A stretch of 64,000 nucleotides of DNA from Erysipelotrichaceae bacterium 7770_A6 (GCA_014610835.1 QQXM01000003.1:1-64000); one strand, 5' to 3'. Positions 1-8,299 are shown, counted from the stretch's first letter. A program made the numbers and translations. The notes: generated by a model not told the origin, from the sequence alone.

Positions 1-98
1 GATTCAATTTTACGACTGGTACTTTTTTATTTCATTCTTCCTTTCCACTTCCTCATTTACATGTTACAGGAAGCTCAATTATAAAACACCATTTTTCT

Positions 99-566
99 TC
101 AACTAGCAGCTTTTGAAACAGCTAAATTCTTTAAATCTTTCTTTAGCACTAAGATAACACTATAAATTGGATTTAAGATTACAATAGCTAAACTTGCAAA
201 GATAATAAATACTGGATTCTTTAACATAAACCCTGCTAGTATTGCGACTAATACAACCACATAACAACACCAAGATTCTTTCTCTAGTTCTAATAGTTGG
301 TAGTAAATCAAACTATGATTCTGTTTACATTTGTCAACAAATTTCTTGAACATGTAGATACATATTAGTGTAGTTAATAAACCAAATGTCAAATCATAAA
401 TGATACCAAACTTCACAAACTCAATAACAATAAATGATAAGCTAAAGTTAACTCTTGCACCAATCATGCTATAAATATATTCCGATACATATGTCATAAC
501 AACAAAAGTAATAATCAATACACCAATAAAAATACCAGTATATTTAAACACATTTACTTTCTTCAT
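99..566 (-). CDS. four-helix membrane protein, last gene of the Cys-rich peptide operon
   Basis: The product is 155 aa with four hydrophobic segments at about residues 10-28, 55-76, 98-117 and 119-142, and a lysine-rich tail, so it should be an integral membrane protein. I recognise no family. Its ATG overlaps the stop of the upstream Cys-rich exported protein by 4 bases (ATGA), which points to translational coupling, and it has no Shine-Dalgarno sequence of its own. In peptide-export or bacteriocin-like operons, a small multi-helix protein in this position is often an immunity or accessory protein. That role is only an inference from position. The short stretch from here to the window start shows no gene. 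Confidence 0.75.
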   Translation of the reverse strand: MKKVNVFKYTGIFIGVLIITFVVMTYVSEYIYSMIGARVNFSLSFIVIEFVKFGIIYDLTFGLLTTLICIYMFKKFVDKCKQNHSLIYYQLLELEKESWCCYVVVLVAILAGFMLKNPVFIIFASLAIVILNPIYSVILVLKKDLKNLAVSKAAS

Positions 567-1174
567 AAATCACACACATCAAACGTTTCATAATAACCAG
601 TACAAACTTTATCAACACTAAAATGACACGCTGCCCAAACTCCTGATTTACATATAGCAGCAACAATCTTTTTTTTCATCAAACTAAAAATCTCACAAGG
701 CTTCCCTACAATAGCAGTGCAACCAGGACTAGATTGATACGACACATCATATGACCATGATTTGCATGTATACTTAATACATTGGTAGACGCGCCCTATT
801 GTTTCTATATAAATATTAGTCTTATGTTGCTTAATCAAATCATTAACCGATAACAAATCATCTTTGCCAATTGTTAGTAGAACTTCGAGGAATTCACCAT
901 TTTCATCTCCAATAAAAACCAAGTTTCGTACATATTCATCTTCTTCAGTTTTGAGATTATACTCAATGGTAAATCTTGTACCTTCATCTGTCTCAACTTT
1001 ACGTAAAACATCATATTGAATAACTTCATCTGCATAATCTTTATAGTATTTAGATTTTTCAACAATTTCTTTAAATTCATTTTCAGAAGAAATAGAAGTT
1101 TTAGCGCTAATCGGGATCAAAGAAGTGAACGAAAGGGTAATAATTAATATTACAGAAAATATTCTCTTTATCAT
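563..1174 (-). CDS. exported protein with eight-cysteine C-terminal domain (bacteriocin-like precursor?)
   Basis: The product is 203 aa. It has a signal peptide (residues 1 to about 24, ending ISA) and a charged middle region (about 25-128) without cysteine. The C-terminal part of about 75 residues holds all eight cysteines (132, 137, 152, 160, 175, 183, 191, 201). That layout, a pro-region followed by a compact disulfide-rich domain, recalls halocin C8-like and other Cys-rich antimicrobial precursors, but I see no diagnostic match. The upstream gene encodes a thioredoxin-like lipoprotein, which could oxidise or isomerise these cysteines outside the membrane. The downstream gene (4-base overlap) is a membrane protein. 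A structural surface protein is an alternative. Confidence 0.75.
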   Translation of the reverse strand: MIKRIFSVILIITLSFTSLIPISAKTSISSENEFKEIVEKSKYYKDYADEVIQYDVLRKVETDEGTRFTIEYNLKTEEDEYVRNLVFIGDENGEFLEVLLTIGKDDLLSVNDLIKQHKTNIYIETIGRVYQCIKYTCKSWSYDVSYQSSPGCTAIVGKPCEIFSLMKKKIVAAICKSGVWAACHFSVDKVCTGYYETFDVCDL

Positions 1175-1188
1175 AAATTTTCCTCAAA

Positions 1189-1630
1189 TTATTTTAGAAT
1201 ACTTGATAGCTGTTCCTTCGAAGAAATTCCCACTTCTAATGAAATGAAATTACCACTTTCAAACACCATAATTGAAGGAACAGAAGTTACTGAATACACA
1301 GTGAATAATGTTTCTTTTTCCTCATCAGTTAATATTGTAGTATCAAGCACGTAAATATCTGAATTTATTTTATTTGAAGATGAATATTCATTAAACTCTG
1401 TAACAAAAGTTTGACACCCTTTACAATCTGGTCTCAACAGTAATACATAACCATTAAGACCTTTAGAATCTGAGCTATTCGTCAACTGATCTATAGTGAT
1501 TGCATATAAATGAACTGATGTTTCATCCAAATTTAGTTTGTCAATAGTACTTTGATCCAAAGGTATTTTCGTGTTTTTACTACATGACGATAGAAGAATG
1601 TTAATAATAGAATACTATTTTTTTCAACAT
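1189..1630 (-). pseudogene. thioredoxin-like lipoprotein with frameshifted signal sequence
   Basis: The readable body (1189 to about 1600) is a thioredoxin-fold domain with a CxxC site (Cys-Lys-Gly-Cys, after LLRPD) and a typical VPSIMVF cis-proline segment. It has no good start of its own; the nearest is a TTG at 1560. Upstream, an AGGAG site (1636-1640) sits 5 bases before an ATG at 1628-1630 that opens MLKKIVFYY and then stops at TAA. In the +1 frame the sequence continues IINILLSSCSKNTK, which ends in a lipobox (LSSC) and runs straight into the thioredoxin domain. One base lost or two gained between about 1601 and 1617 therefore splits a lipoprotein gene. It could be a true mutation, phase variation or a sequencing error. 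The intact product would be an anchored extracellular thiol-disulfide protein serving the Cys-rich neighbour. Confidence 0.7.
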
Positions 1631-1662
1631 AAAATCTCCTTCAAAATATTATTGATGGAAGA

Positions 1663-1707
1663 CTAAATGTCACCGTTCTTATACCTTGCATTATTTTGAT
1701 AATTCAT
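1663..1707 (-). CDS. 14-codon open frame with strong ribosome site
   Basis: An ATG at 1705-1707 is preceded by GAGGAG at a 5-base spacing, a strong ribosome site. The frame reads MNYQNNARYKNGDI and stops at TAG. It lies first in the operon, 32 bases before the start of the thioredoxin-like lipoprotein gene. It may be a leader peptide, the decayed start of a lost gene, or a very small real peptide; the sequence does not decide. Confidence 0.35.
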   Translation of the reverse strand: MNYQNNARYKNGDI

Positions 1708-1720
1708 ATTTGCTCCTCAC

Positions 1721-1769
1721 AAACATATATGTTTACAACCGCAGCTTAGCATAAAACATGACAATGTCA
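1721..1769 (-). promoter_or_regulatory. two palindromes upstream of the Cys-rich peptide operon
   Basis: AAACATATATGTTT (1721-1734) is a perfect 14-base palindrome directly upstream of the first ribosome site. TGACAATGTCA (1759-1769) is an 11-base inverted repeat whose minus-strand reading contains a TTGACA -35-like hexamer. They look like operators or a 5'-leader hairpin. The rest of 1770-2058 is AT-rich with no gene I can support. Confidence 0.45.
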
Positions 1770-2058
1770 ATATCTTTACATATCATTTATTGTACATAGT
1801 ATTTGCCAATTATTAGCTTTTAGTAAGAGTATATTCCTGAGATATTCTAATCATTATACATGATATTTATTTTCATTATAAGTCTAGAATTTTTATAAAT
1901 ACTACCTATACTGGAGAGCTGAACTGAAAAGTTAAATTCCACTTTCGTATACGCAGAATAGAATTTACTATTTCATCAATTTCCAGTTGATTTTACTCTT
2001 TCAGAATGTTTTATTTTTCTTATCTGGATGTGTTGCCTCACGGAAAGGAGATCATACC

Positions 2059-2685
2059 ATGGCAACATCAAACAAGAATTTGCATTTAACTGATGACGAA
2101 CGTAAAATCATTCAACGCGGTATTGAAAATAATTCTTCTAAAAGTCCATCGCTGATACGCTTGGCAAAGACAAATCTACAATTGGCAAGGAAATCAAGAA
2201 TCATCGCACTCTCTCTTACAAATCCAAGTATCCTGTCGAGTGCGTTGATACCGGAAAATGTCCTAACAAGTATTCGCACCACTGTTCTATGGACTGTCCT
2301 GCGTTCAAGCCTTTTATCTGTAAAAGACGTGACCGCTCTCCTGGCGCATGCAACGGCTGCGAAAGATACAAGCGCTGCCGTTTTGACAAGTACATGTATG
2401 ATGCGTCTGCTGCACAGAAAGAATATGCTGAACTGCTCTGTGATGCACGTGCAGGCGTCAACGCTACAGTCAATGAAATCAGAGATCTCGGACTTCTTAT
2501 CAAGCCTCTTCTGGAACAGGGACAGTCTCTCTACGTCATCTGTCAGAACCATCCAGAGATCAAAGTATCTGACAGGACACTGTATACGTATATCGAAGAC
2601 GGTGTATTTCAGGATGCCGGCGTTTCTATCACCAATCTTGACCTGAAAAGAAAAGTACGCCGCAAGATTCCGAAAAATAAAAGAA
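2059..2685 (+). pseudogene. IS30-family transposase, frameshifted and truncated
   Basis: AAAGGAG precedes the ATG at 2059, and the reading MATSNKNLHLTDDERK opens a typical IS30 transposase with an N-terminal helix-turn-helix. After codon SSKS the frame breaks near 2145; restoring one T (AGT-TCC) gives the IADTLGKDKSTIGKEI motif. The next frame continues through the Cys-rich segment (CPNKYSHHC, then ACNGC) to RKIPK. It ends at about 2680, where the sequence switches to the reverse-oriented PTS gene, so the whole DDE catalytic half is missing. Base composition is visibly richer in G+C than the surroundings. The left terminal repeat was not resolved. Confidence 0.85.
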
Positions 2686-3205
2686 TACCCATCAAGAATG
2701 GCTGTAATTCTGTAGCCCACATAATTAAATTACCAACAGAACTTGCAGCTGCACCAATCGCAGGTGCACATAATACACTTAATCCAACACCAACAAGTAT
2801 TGTTGCTGCAGGTGTGACTAGAATATCTACTTTTGTTTCTTTTGAAACAAGCTTTCCAACTTCACTTGCAACGATAGCAATCAAGTAAACAGCCAATGGT
2901 CCACCTGCGCCACCTAATTCATTCGCAGAAGCACCCACTGCAATCAATGAAAATAATACAAGCTGTGGTGCATGCAATGCATATCCAATAGAAGCTGCCA
3001 TTGTAGGTCCAGCAACACTGCTTGCATATGTACCTGCATTTACCAAGAAATCAATGCCTGTCTGCTGCCCTAATGTCTTAATGATTGTTCCAATCAATAA
3101 GCTTGCAAATAAACCTTGTGCCATTGCACTCATCGCATCAATACCATAACGATGTGCTGAGATAATGACATCTTTCTTTTCAAAAAAAGATTTAATCTTA
3201 TCCAT
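2681..3205 (-). pseudogene. PTS sugar transporter IIC fragment, 3' end replaced by IS30 sequence
   Basis: An AGAGG site precedes the ATG at 3205. The 175 or so residues that follow (MDKIKSFFEKKDVIISAHRY, later GPTMAASIGYALHAP and ANELGGAGGPLA) are the N-terminal half of a hydrophobic PTS IIC permease of the PTS_EIIC_2 type, normally about 350 aa. After QPFLMGIL the reading enters antisense IS30 sequence and ends at 2609 with a meaningless tail. The transporter should be non-functional. It is the only PTS gene in the window, although two phospho-beta-glucosidase genes are present. Confidence 0.8.
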
Positions 3206-3259
3206 TTTTTCTACCTCTTTGCGTAACTATTAAACAACGATATATACATAAATACAATA

Positions 3260-3293
3260 GTCAAATTGACAATTTATTTAAAGTCATTTTGAC
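3260..3293 (-). promoter_or_regulatory. paired GTCA...TGAC repeats upstream of the PTS fragment
   Basis: GTCAAATTGAC (3260-3270) and GTCATTTTGAC (3283-3293) are two near-identical inverted repeats 23 bases apart, in the promoter region of the truncated PTS gene. They look like tandem operator sites. The regulator is not identifiable from this window. Confidence 0.45.
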
Positions 3294-3345
3294 AATAACT
3301 TTGTTATGCAAAAGAAAAAAATAGTCGATCAGCCTAGGCACACTT

Positions 3346-3380
3346 GAAAAAGGGAACTGCTGGAACAGTTCCCTTTTTTT
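3346..3380. terminator. bidirectional intrinsic terminator
   Basis: GGGAACTG and CAGTTCCC pair around a 6-base loop, with A-run on one side and T-run on the other. It lies downstream of the minus-strand flavoprotein gene that ends at 3431. Confidence 0.85.
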
Positions 3381-3430
3381 ACCCGTGGCTTATCGCTTTT
3401 CTAGTCATCTACACTACATTGTAGATACCT

Positions 3431-4306
3431 TTATCTGTTTCTTAGTTTTTGATCTACATATGCAGCTGCAGAGATTGCCGCAATATTTCCTTCACCAGCA
3501 GATTTAATAAACTGATATGGCAAACCAACAATATCCCCTGCCGCAAAGATACCAGGAATATTCGTTTTCATTTCACGATCTACTTTTACAGCATTTCCTT
3601 CTACATGCAATCCAGGAACCAACTGTGTTGGAAATTGTGCCGCTCTTAATACAAACACACAATCTGTAGAATATTCATTCTGGTTCGTCACTAAAGTATT
3701 TGCTTTCATCGTGCCTTTGATCTCAACAGGTTTTTCATTCACCACAACAATATTGTCATGCTTGAACGCAATCTCACCCTTATACAAAGGAATATACTTC
3801 ACAGAATTACATACTTCACCAAGGAATTCAGCTTCACTTTCTTCTTCCTTTGAACCACCAATGACAATTACATCTTTTCCTTTATATAAAGGTGCATCAC
3901 ATGTTGCACAATAAGAAACACCTCTGCCTAAGAATTCACTTTCTCCGCTATATGGTTTTCCCGCAACAACGCCACTTGCCAGAATTACGCTTTCAGCTTC
4001 CACCATTTCATTATTACTTAACTGTAATGCAAAATAGTCGCCCATTGCATATACTGTTGTTACTTTACATTCTGTAATTTCAATTCCAGCATCATGCATT
4101 TGATTCGTAAATGCTTCTGCCATCTGTTTTCCAGTTACATTTGATAAGCCAAGATAGTTTGTAATTGGATGATCAATTACCTGCATCTTGTTAGATAGAT
4201 CTTTTATGCCAAAGATCTGAATGGATTTATTTCTATTTTTCGCAGTCAAAGCTGCTTCTAGTCCTGCAGAACCACTGCCAATAATTGCGATATCTACTCT
4301 TGTCAT
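3431..4306 (-). CDS. thioredoxin reductase-like flavoprotein without NADPH motifs
   Basis: This 291-aa protein has an N-terminal FAD-binding GSGSAG motif (residues 10-15), a redox-active CATC pair (Cys133, Cys136) and a C-terminal GIFAAGDI FAD segment. That is the domain order of low-molecular-weight thioredoxin reductase. The family normally has GGGxSA and HRRxxxR motifs for NADPH; here the equivalent positions read GGSKEEESEAEF and no HRR is present. At 291 aa it is shorter than the usual 305-320. It may be a ferredoxin-dependent (FFTR-like) or deeply branching type that does not use NADPH. No thioredoxin gene is adjacent. It is a single-gene unit followed by a terminator. Confidence 0.85.
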   Translation of the reverse strand: MTRVDIAIIGSGSAGLEAALTAKNRNKSIQIFGIKDLSNKMQVIDHPITNYLGLSNVTGKQMAEAFTNQMHDAGIEITECKVTTVYAMGDYFALQLSNNEMVEAESVILASGVVAGKPYSGESEFLGRGVSYCATCDAPLYKGKDVIVIGGSKEEESEAEFLGEVCNSVKYIPLYKGEIAFKHDNIVVVNEKPVEIKGTMKANTLVTNQNEYSTDCVFVLRAAQFPTQLVPGLHVEGNAVKVDREMKTNIPGIFAAGDIVGLPYQFIKSAGEGNIAAISAAAYVDQKLRNR

Positions 4307-4388
4307 ATGATTTTCTCTTCTTTCATTTTTAATTGTACATTTCTGCCACTATTTCGCAAGTTTCATGCTCGTTTCTATTGTGTTCTTG

Positions 4389-4394
4389 TATAAT
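4389..4394 (+). promoter_or_regulatory. -10 element of asnA
   Basis: A perfect TATAAT lies 25 bases before the asnA start codon. No convincing -35 hexamer was found at 16-18 bases upstream. There is no room for a T-box leader. Confidence 0.6.
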
Positions 4395-4419
4395 GGTTTG
4401 CATTAAGAGGGAAAAAGAT

Positions 4420-5430
4420 ATGAATTTAATTACACCTGAAAACTATGAACCAGTATTGTCTGTCATGCAGACACAAGAAGCAATCAAATATATTCGTGAT
4501 ACATTCCAGAGAGAATTCGGAAAAGAACTAGGATTATTAAGAATTTCTGCACCTTTGTTTGTTACAAAATCTTCTGGTTTGAATGATAACTTAAACGGAA
4601 TTGAAAGACCTGTCAGCTTTGACATTCAGGAACTGCCTGATGAAAGAGTTGAAGTTGTTCAGTCTTTAGCAAAATGGAAAAGATTTGCGTTAAAAAAATA
4701 CGGCTTTAAAGAACATGAAGGTCTTTATACAAACATGAACGCAATCCGCAGAGATGAAATCGTAGATAACCTGCATTCCGTCTATGTTGATCAATGGGAC
4801 TGGGAAAAAATCATCACAAAAGAAGAAAGAACAGAAGAAGTATTAGAAGCAACAGTCAAAGAAATCTTCAAAGTAATCAAGCATATGGAACATGAAGTCT
4901 GGTATAAATATCCAGAAGCAGTATGTCATTTAGCCGATGAAGTATATTTCATTACTTCTCAAGAGCTAGAAGATCGCTACCCAGATTTATCTGTCAAAGA
5001 CAGAGAAAATGCCATCACAAGGGAACATAAATGTGTATTCATCAAACAGATTGGTCATCCATTAAAAAGAAGCGGAAAACCACATGATGGTAGAGCTCCT
5101 GACTATGATGACTGGAATCTCAATGGAGATTTATTATTCTGGCTGCCTTCTTTAAATCGTGCACTTGAAATTTCTTCTATGGGTATCCGCGTGGATGAAG
5201 ACACTATTGTTTCTCAATGTAAAGCATCTCATTGTGAAGGTAGACTCACACTTCCTTATCATCAAATGATTCAAAACAAAGAACTGCCATACACAATTGG
5301 CGGTGGTATTGGTCAATCCAGACTCTGCATGCTTTTATTAAATAAAGCACATGTTGGTGAAGTACAAGCTAGTATCTGGCCACAGAAAATGATTGATGAA
5401 TGTGAAAAGCACAATATCCATTTGTTATAA
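4420..5430 (+). CDS. asnA: aspartate-ammonia ligase (asparagine synthetase A)
   Basis: The 337-aa product matches AsnA in length (about 330) and character. It is the ammonia-dependent, class II aminoacyl-tRNA synthetase-like enzyme that makes asparagine from aspartate and ATP. Recognisable segments are [19 protein letters not shown] near the N-terminus, the GIERPVSF segment, [12 protein letters not shown], and the C-terminal [14 protein letters not shown] motif. An in-frame extension upstream is not protein-like. The ATG at 4420 has an AAGAGGG ribosome site and is preferred. The gene is followed after 47 bases by the ABC transporter genes on the same strand. Confidence 0.95.
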   Translation: MNLITPENYEPVLSVMQTQEAIKYIRDTFQREFGKELGLLRISAPLFVTKSSGLNDNLNGIERPVSFDIQELPDERVEVVQSLAKWKRFALKKYGFKEHEGLYTNMNAIRRDEIVDNLHSVYVDQWDWEKIITKEERTEEVLEATVKEIFKVIKHMEHEVWYKYPEAVCHLADEVYFITSQELEDRYPDLSVKDRENAITREHKCVFIKQIGHPLKRSGKPHDGRAPDYDDWNLNGDLLFWLPSLNRALEISSMGIRVDEDTIVSQCKASHCEGRLTLPYHQMIQNKELPYTIGGGIGQSRLCMLLLNKAHVGEVQASIWPQKMIDECEKHNIHLL

Positions 5431-5477
5431 AATACTAGATTTAACTGAAAAAATCGAAAGTGGGGTATTCAGAATTT

Positions 5478-6152
5478 ATGAAAACAGAAATCAAAATTGA
5501 AAATATCAGCAAATCTTTCGATACCCAGCAAGTACTAGATCATATAACTATGGATTTCCAACGTGGATATATTCACTTATTGAACGGTAATAATGGCTGT
5601 GGAAAAAGTACTATGTTGAAAATCATGTATGGTTTGATGATTCCAGATGAAGGAACAGTTTACTGGAATGCAAAAGATATCGAAAAAAGTAGAAATGAAT
5701 ACTTAAATCATATTGGCATTGTTACGGCGGATGATCGTTCTTTGTATCATAAATTATCCGCATATGAGAATCTGTATTACATTGGCAGAATCCAAAACAT
5801 TCCAAAGAAAGAACTCGACGAGCGCATTGTTTCTTTACTAGATCGATTACATCTAAAAAATGATAAAACACTGGTAGAAAACTTTTCTACAGGAATGAAA
5901 AAGAAAGTCATGGTAGCACGTGCATTCTTAAATGATCCAGATATTATATTTGCTGATGAAGTTATGAATGGTCTAGATAAAGATACATGCATGATTGTTG
6001 AAGATATGCTGCAAGAACATGTTCAAAATGGGAATACTGTATTTCTTGTTTCCCATACAGGTATCCACAATACCAATCACGTCAAAAACTATTTGATAGA
6101 GGAAGGAAAGATCAAAAATGTTGAATCATTTGAAGAAATTTCTGAAGGTTGA
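5478..6152 (+). CDS. ABC transporter ATP-binding protein
   Basis: This is a stand-alone ABC ATPase of about 225 aa. It shows Walker A (GNNGCGKST), an atypical signature (FSTGMKKK instead of LSGGQ), Walker B (IIFADE) and the switch histidine (VSHTG). Two permease genes follow with overlaps of 35 and 7 bases, so the three form one ABC-2 type transporter. The ATG at 5478 has only a GGGG tract about 12 bases upstream; a GTG at 5460 is the alternative start. The substrate is unknown; exporters of this layout usually move drugs, peptides or lipids. Confidence 0.88.
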   Translation: MKTEIKIENISKSFDTQQVLDHITMDFQRGYIHLLNGNNGCGKSTMLKIMYGLMIPDEGTVYWNAKDIEKSRNEYLNHIGIVTADDRSLYHKLSAYENLYYIGRIQNIPKKELDERIVSLLDRLHLKNDKTLVENFSTGMKKKVMVARAFLNDPDIIFADEVMNGLDKDTCMIVEDMLQEHVQNGNTVFLVSHTGIHNTNHVKNYLIEEGKIKNVESFEEISEG

Positions 6153-6846
6153 TCTTCGCTACAAATGGTTATTGATCAATCTTGTTTTTGGCACCTTTTT
6201 TATGATTGCACCTTATATTTATATGGTTTCCCCCGATCAGCAGGTACTCACATTAAAAGGTATGCTATGCTGGTTTGGACTAAATCAAGCTTTTTTTGGT
6301 ATTGGTGGATTCATGGAAGAAGAAAGAATGGATGGCACTTTTACAAACCTGTTTTTATACCCCGTGCAATTCAGACAATATTTCATCGCCAAAGCATTAC
6401 AGATCGGCATTGAAAGTTATCTTATTTCATTACTACAGATTTTTTTCTTTTCTCTCTGCAATGTTCATATTCCTGATCTTCTGCATTTTATTGTTATTTT
6501 ATTGATCAATGACATTATCACAGCGAATATGGGAATTCTATTCCTTGGTTTCACTCTGAAATTCAGAAAACTTGGATCAGTCAATGCACTTGTTCAACAA
6601 ATCATTGGTTTTTTCAGTGGATATTCCACGGACATCAAAAGATATCCACAAATCATTCAGTTTGTATCATATGTCATTCCATTAACATATACGATTTCTC
6701 TAGCAAGAAACAATACATTTACTATTCACCCATTGTGGTTACTCATTCCTGCCATTCTTTCTTTTGCATTTGCACTGTTTGGCTATGCAATCATTCAAAA
6801 TGATATTTCAACATTAAGAAAAAGAGGAGATACAGAACAATGGTAA
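6118..6846 (+). CDS. ABC-2 type permease subunit
   Basis: The 242-aa protein has about six hydrophobic segments and begins with a short basic cytoplasmic tail (LNHLKKFLKVDLRYKW). The ATG lies inside the ATPase gene, 35 bases before its stop, with a GGAAGGAAAG ribosome site. The motif GGFMEEERMDGTFTNLF after the second helix is the short amphipathic segment typical of ABC-2 permeases. It pairs with the following permease to make the membrane part of the transporter. Confidence 0.85.
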   Translation: MLNHLKKFLKVDLRYKWLLINLVFGTFFMIAPYIYMVSPDQQVLTLKGMLCWFGLNQAFFGIGGFMEEERMDGTFTNLFLYPVQFRQYFIAKALQIGIESYLISLLQIFFFSLCNVHIPDLLHFIVILLINDIITANMGILFLGFTLKFRKLGSVNALVQQIIGFFSGYSTDIKRYPQIIQFVSYVIPLTYTISLARNNTFTIHPLWLLIPAILSFAFALFGYAIIQNDISTLRKRGDTEQW

Positions 6847-7631
6847 AAGCATTCACTCTTCTACAGATGGAACTGAAGGAAAAGTTTCGATATAAAATTG
6901 AAATCTTCTCTGCTAGTACTGATGCTATATTGCTGATATTTCCTTCGATTGCCATTCTTTTATTCGGAAATCTAGAAATATCTGGCATTCAAAGCAAAAC
7001 AGAATATATACAATACATGTTATTTTCATTAATTCTTTGGCAATTTGTGGAAAACATGTGGTCAGCAGTATTTGAAATCCGTCGAAAGCTAAAAGAAGGA
7101 AACTTTGAATATATGATGAATATGCCTTTGAAAGGTATCCATTATGTATTTGGATGGGCTGTGAGTGGTGTTGTTTCCATTGTATTTGAAATGATTCCAT
7201 TGATTGTTATTTTCTTGCTTACTTCATTTCATTTACTCACACTAAAAATCATTCTTTTCTTTTCAGGAATTGCATTGATGATGGCTTTTGGAACATATGG
7301 ATTTGCAGAAATATTAATGGGATTTGCGATTTATTTCAAAGAAGCAGATCAATTCATTTCTTTAATCGCAAATATTGCACCTTTTTTGGGAGGACTCTAT
7401 TTCCCAGTCATTCAGTTACCAGCTCCATTTCTCGCCATTTCCCTTCTCTTTCCATTTACCTGGGGTCTAGATCTTGTAAGAAACCTCTTATTTGGAAGTT
7501 CTCTCATTCTTCCATTGCATTATGAAATCATTGCATTTGTAATTGTAAATATACTTTATACATTCGCTGGAACAAAGATATATGATGCAATGATGAAAAA
7601 AGCAAGAAAGAATGGATTATCTAAATTCTAA
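6840..7631 (+). CDS. ABC-2 type permease subunit
   Basis: The 263-aa membrane protein starts with the pattern MVKAFTLLQMELKEKFRYKI and has about six membrane segments. The segment WSAVFEIRRKLKEGNFEYMM is the cytoplasmic coupling region usual in ABC-2 permeases. It overlaps the previous permease by 7 bases and closes the three-gene operon ahead of a bidirectional terminator. The two permeases are different enough that a heterodimer is expected. Confidence 0.85.
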   Translation: MVKAFTLLQMELKEKFRYKIEIFSASTDAILLIFPSIAILLFGNLEISGIQSKTEYIQYMLFSLILWQFVENMWSAVFEIRRKLKEGNFEYMMNMPLKGIHYVFGWAVSGVVSIVFEMIPLIVIFLLTSFHLLTLKIILFFSGIALMMAFGTYGFAEILMGFAIYFKEADQFISLIANIAPFLGGLYFPVIQLPAPFLAISLLFPFTWGLDLVRNLLFGSSLILPLHYEIIAFVIVNILYTFAGTKIYDAMMKKARKNGLSKF

Positions 7632-7634
7632 CTA

Positions 7635-7664
7635 CAAAAAAATCCACCAACCGGTGGATTTTTT
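7635..7664. terminator. bidirectional intrinsic terminator
   Basis: ATCCACC and GGTGGAT form a stem around AACC, flanked by an A-run and a T-run. It separates the ABC operon from the convergent lipoprotein gene. Confidence 0.85.
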
Positions 7665-7665
7665 C

Positions 7666-8277
7666 TTAGTCAAACATGTAAACCTGTGTGCTTTCTAGAT
7701 CTGTAATATTGAATGTAACTGTATATTCATTTAATTTTGCTTTCGCTCCTGAGTAAGCACTATTAAATTCTCCAGCTTCATATGCTTCATCGCTATATTC
7801 TAGTGTTTTTACTTCAGCCGTTTCTACATGCATAATATACCATGCTTTGCTGTGAACTAAGATTGTTCCTTTGCATCCTTCTTGAATCAAATTAGAAATC
7901 GTTCTTCCATCTGTCATAACAACAGTAATTGTTGCCTGATCTCCACTTTTTTCAACTTTCCACGCATGTATTGTTGACATAGAAGGTGTACCATCGTCAT
8001 TTACTGACATTACTTGTGCAAGTTTAGCACCTTCTTTTTCTTCATATCCAGCTTTTTCAGTTTCTGCTTTTGTCGCCAAATCATTAGAAACTACTTCTAA
8101 ATCTGTCATCGCTGCATCGTAATCATCACCACTTAATACTGTTCTTGTAGTAGATGCACCTGTAACTGTATCTGCTTTTACAGTTTGTGTTGTAGAAGCT
8201 GTTTTAGCAGACTGTGCTGTAGAAGAACATCCAGCTAGTAAAACAGCACATAGAATCATTGAAATTGTCTTTTTCAT
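7666..8277 (-). CDS. lipoprotein, possible flavin-binding split-barrel domain
   Basis: The 203-aa product has a lipoprotein signal ending LLAGC (Cys16). A linker rich in Ser, Thr and Ala contains VTGAST, which resembles the (D)xxTGAT motif of covalent FMN attachment. A later segment, KLAQVMSVNDDGTPSMSTIH, looks like the first strands of a pyridoxamine-phosphate-oxidase-like split barrel. It would be a membrane-anchored extracellular protein, perhaps flavin-binding. The gene is divergent from a TetR regulator, 95 bases away, which probably controls it. The function is not established. Confidence 0.75.
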   Translation of the reverse strand: MKKTISMILCAVLLAGCSSTAQSAKTASTTQTVKADTVTGASTTRTVLSGDDYDAAMTDLEVVSNDLATKAETEKAGYEEKEGAKLAQVMSVNDDGTPSMSTIHAWKVEKSGDQATITVVMTDGRTISNLIQEGCKGTILVHSKAWYIMHVETAEVKTLEYSDEAYEAGEFNSAYSGAKAKLNEYTVTFNITDLESTQVYMFD

Positions 8278-8299
8278 TTTTTTCTCCTTTTCGCAAATT

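Noticed and set aside
2112-2720. Minus-strand open frames of about 200 and 95 codons across the IS30 remnant
   Set aside because: They are antisense to a clear transposase reading with recognisable motifs and have no ribosome site.
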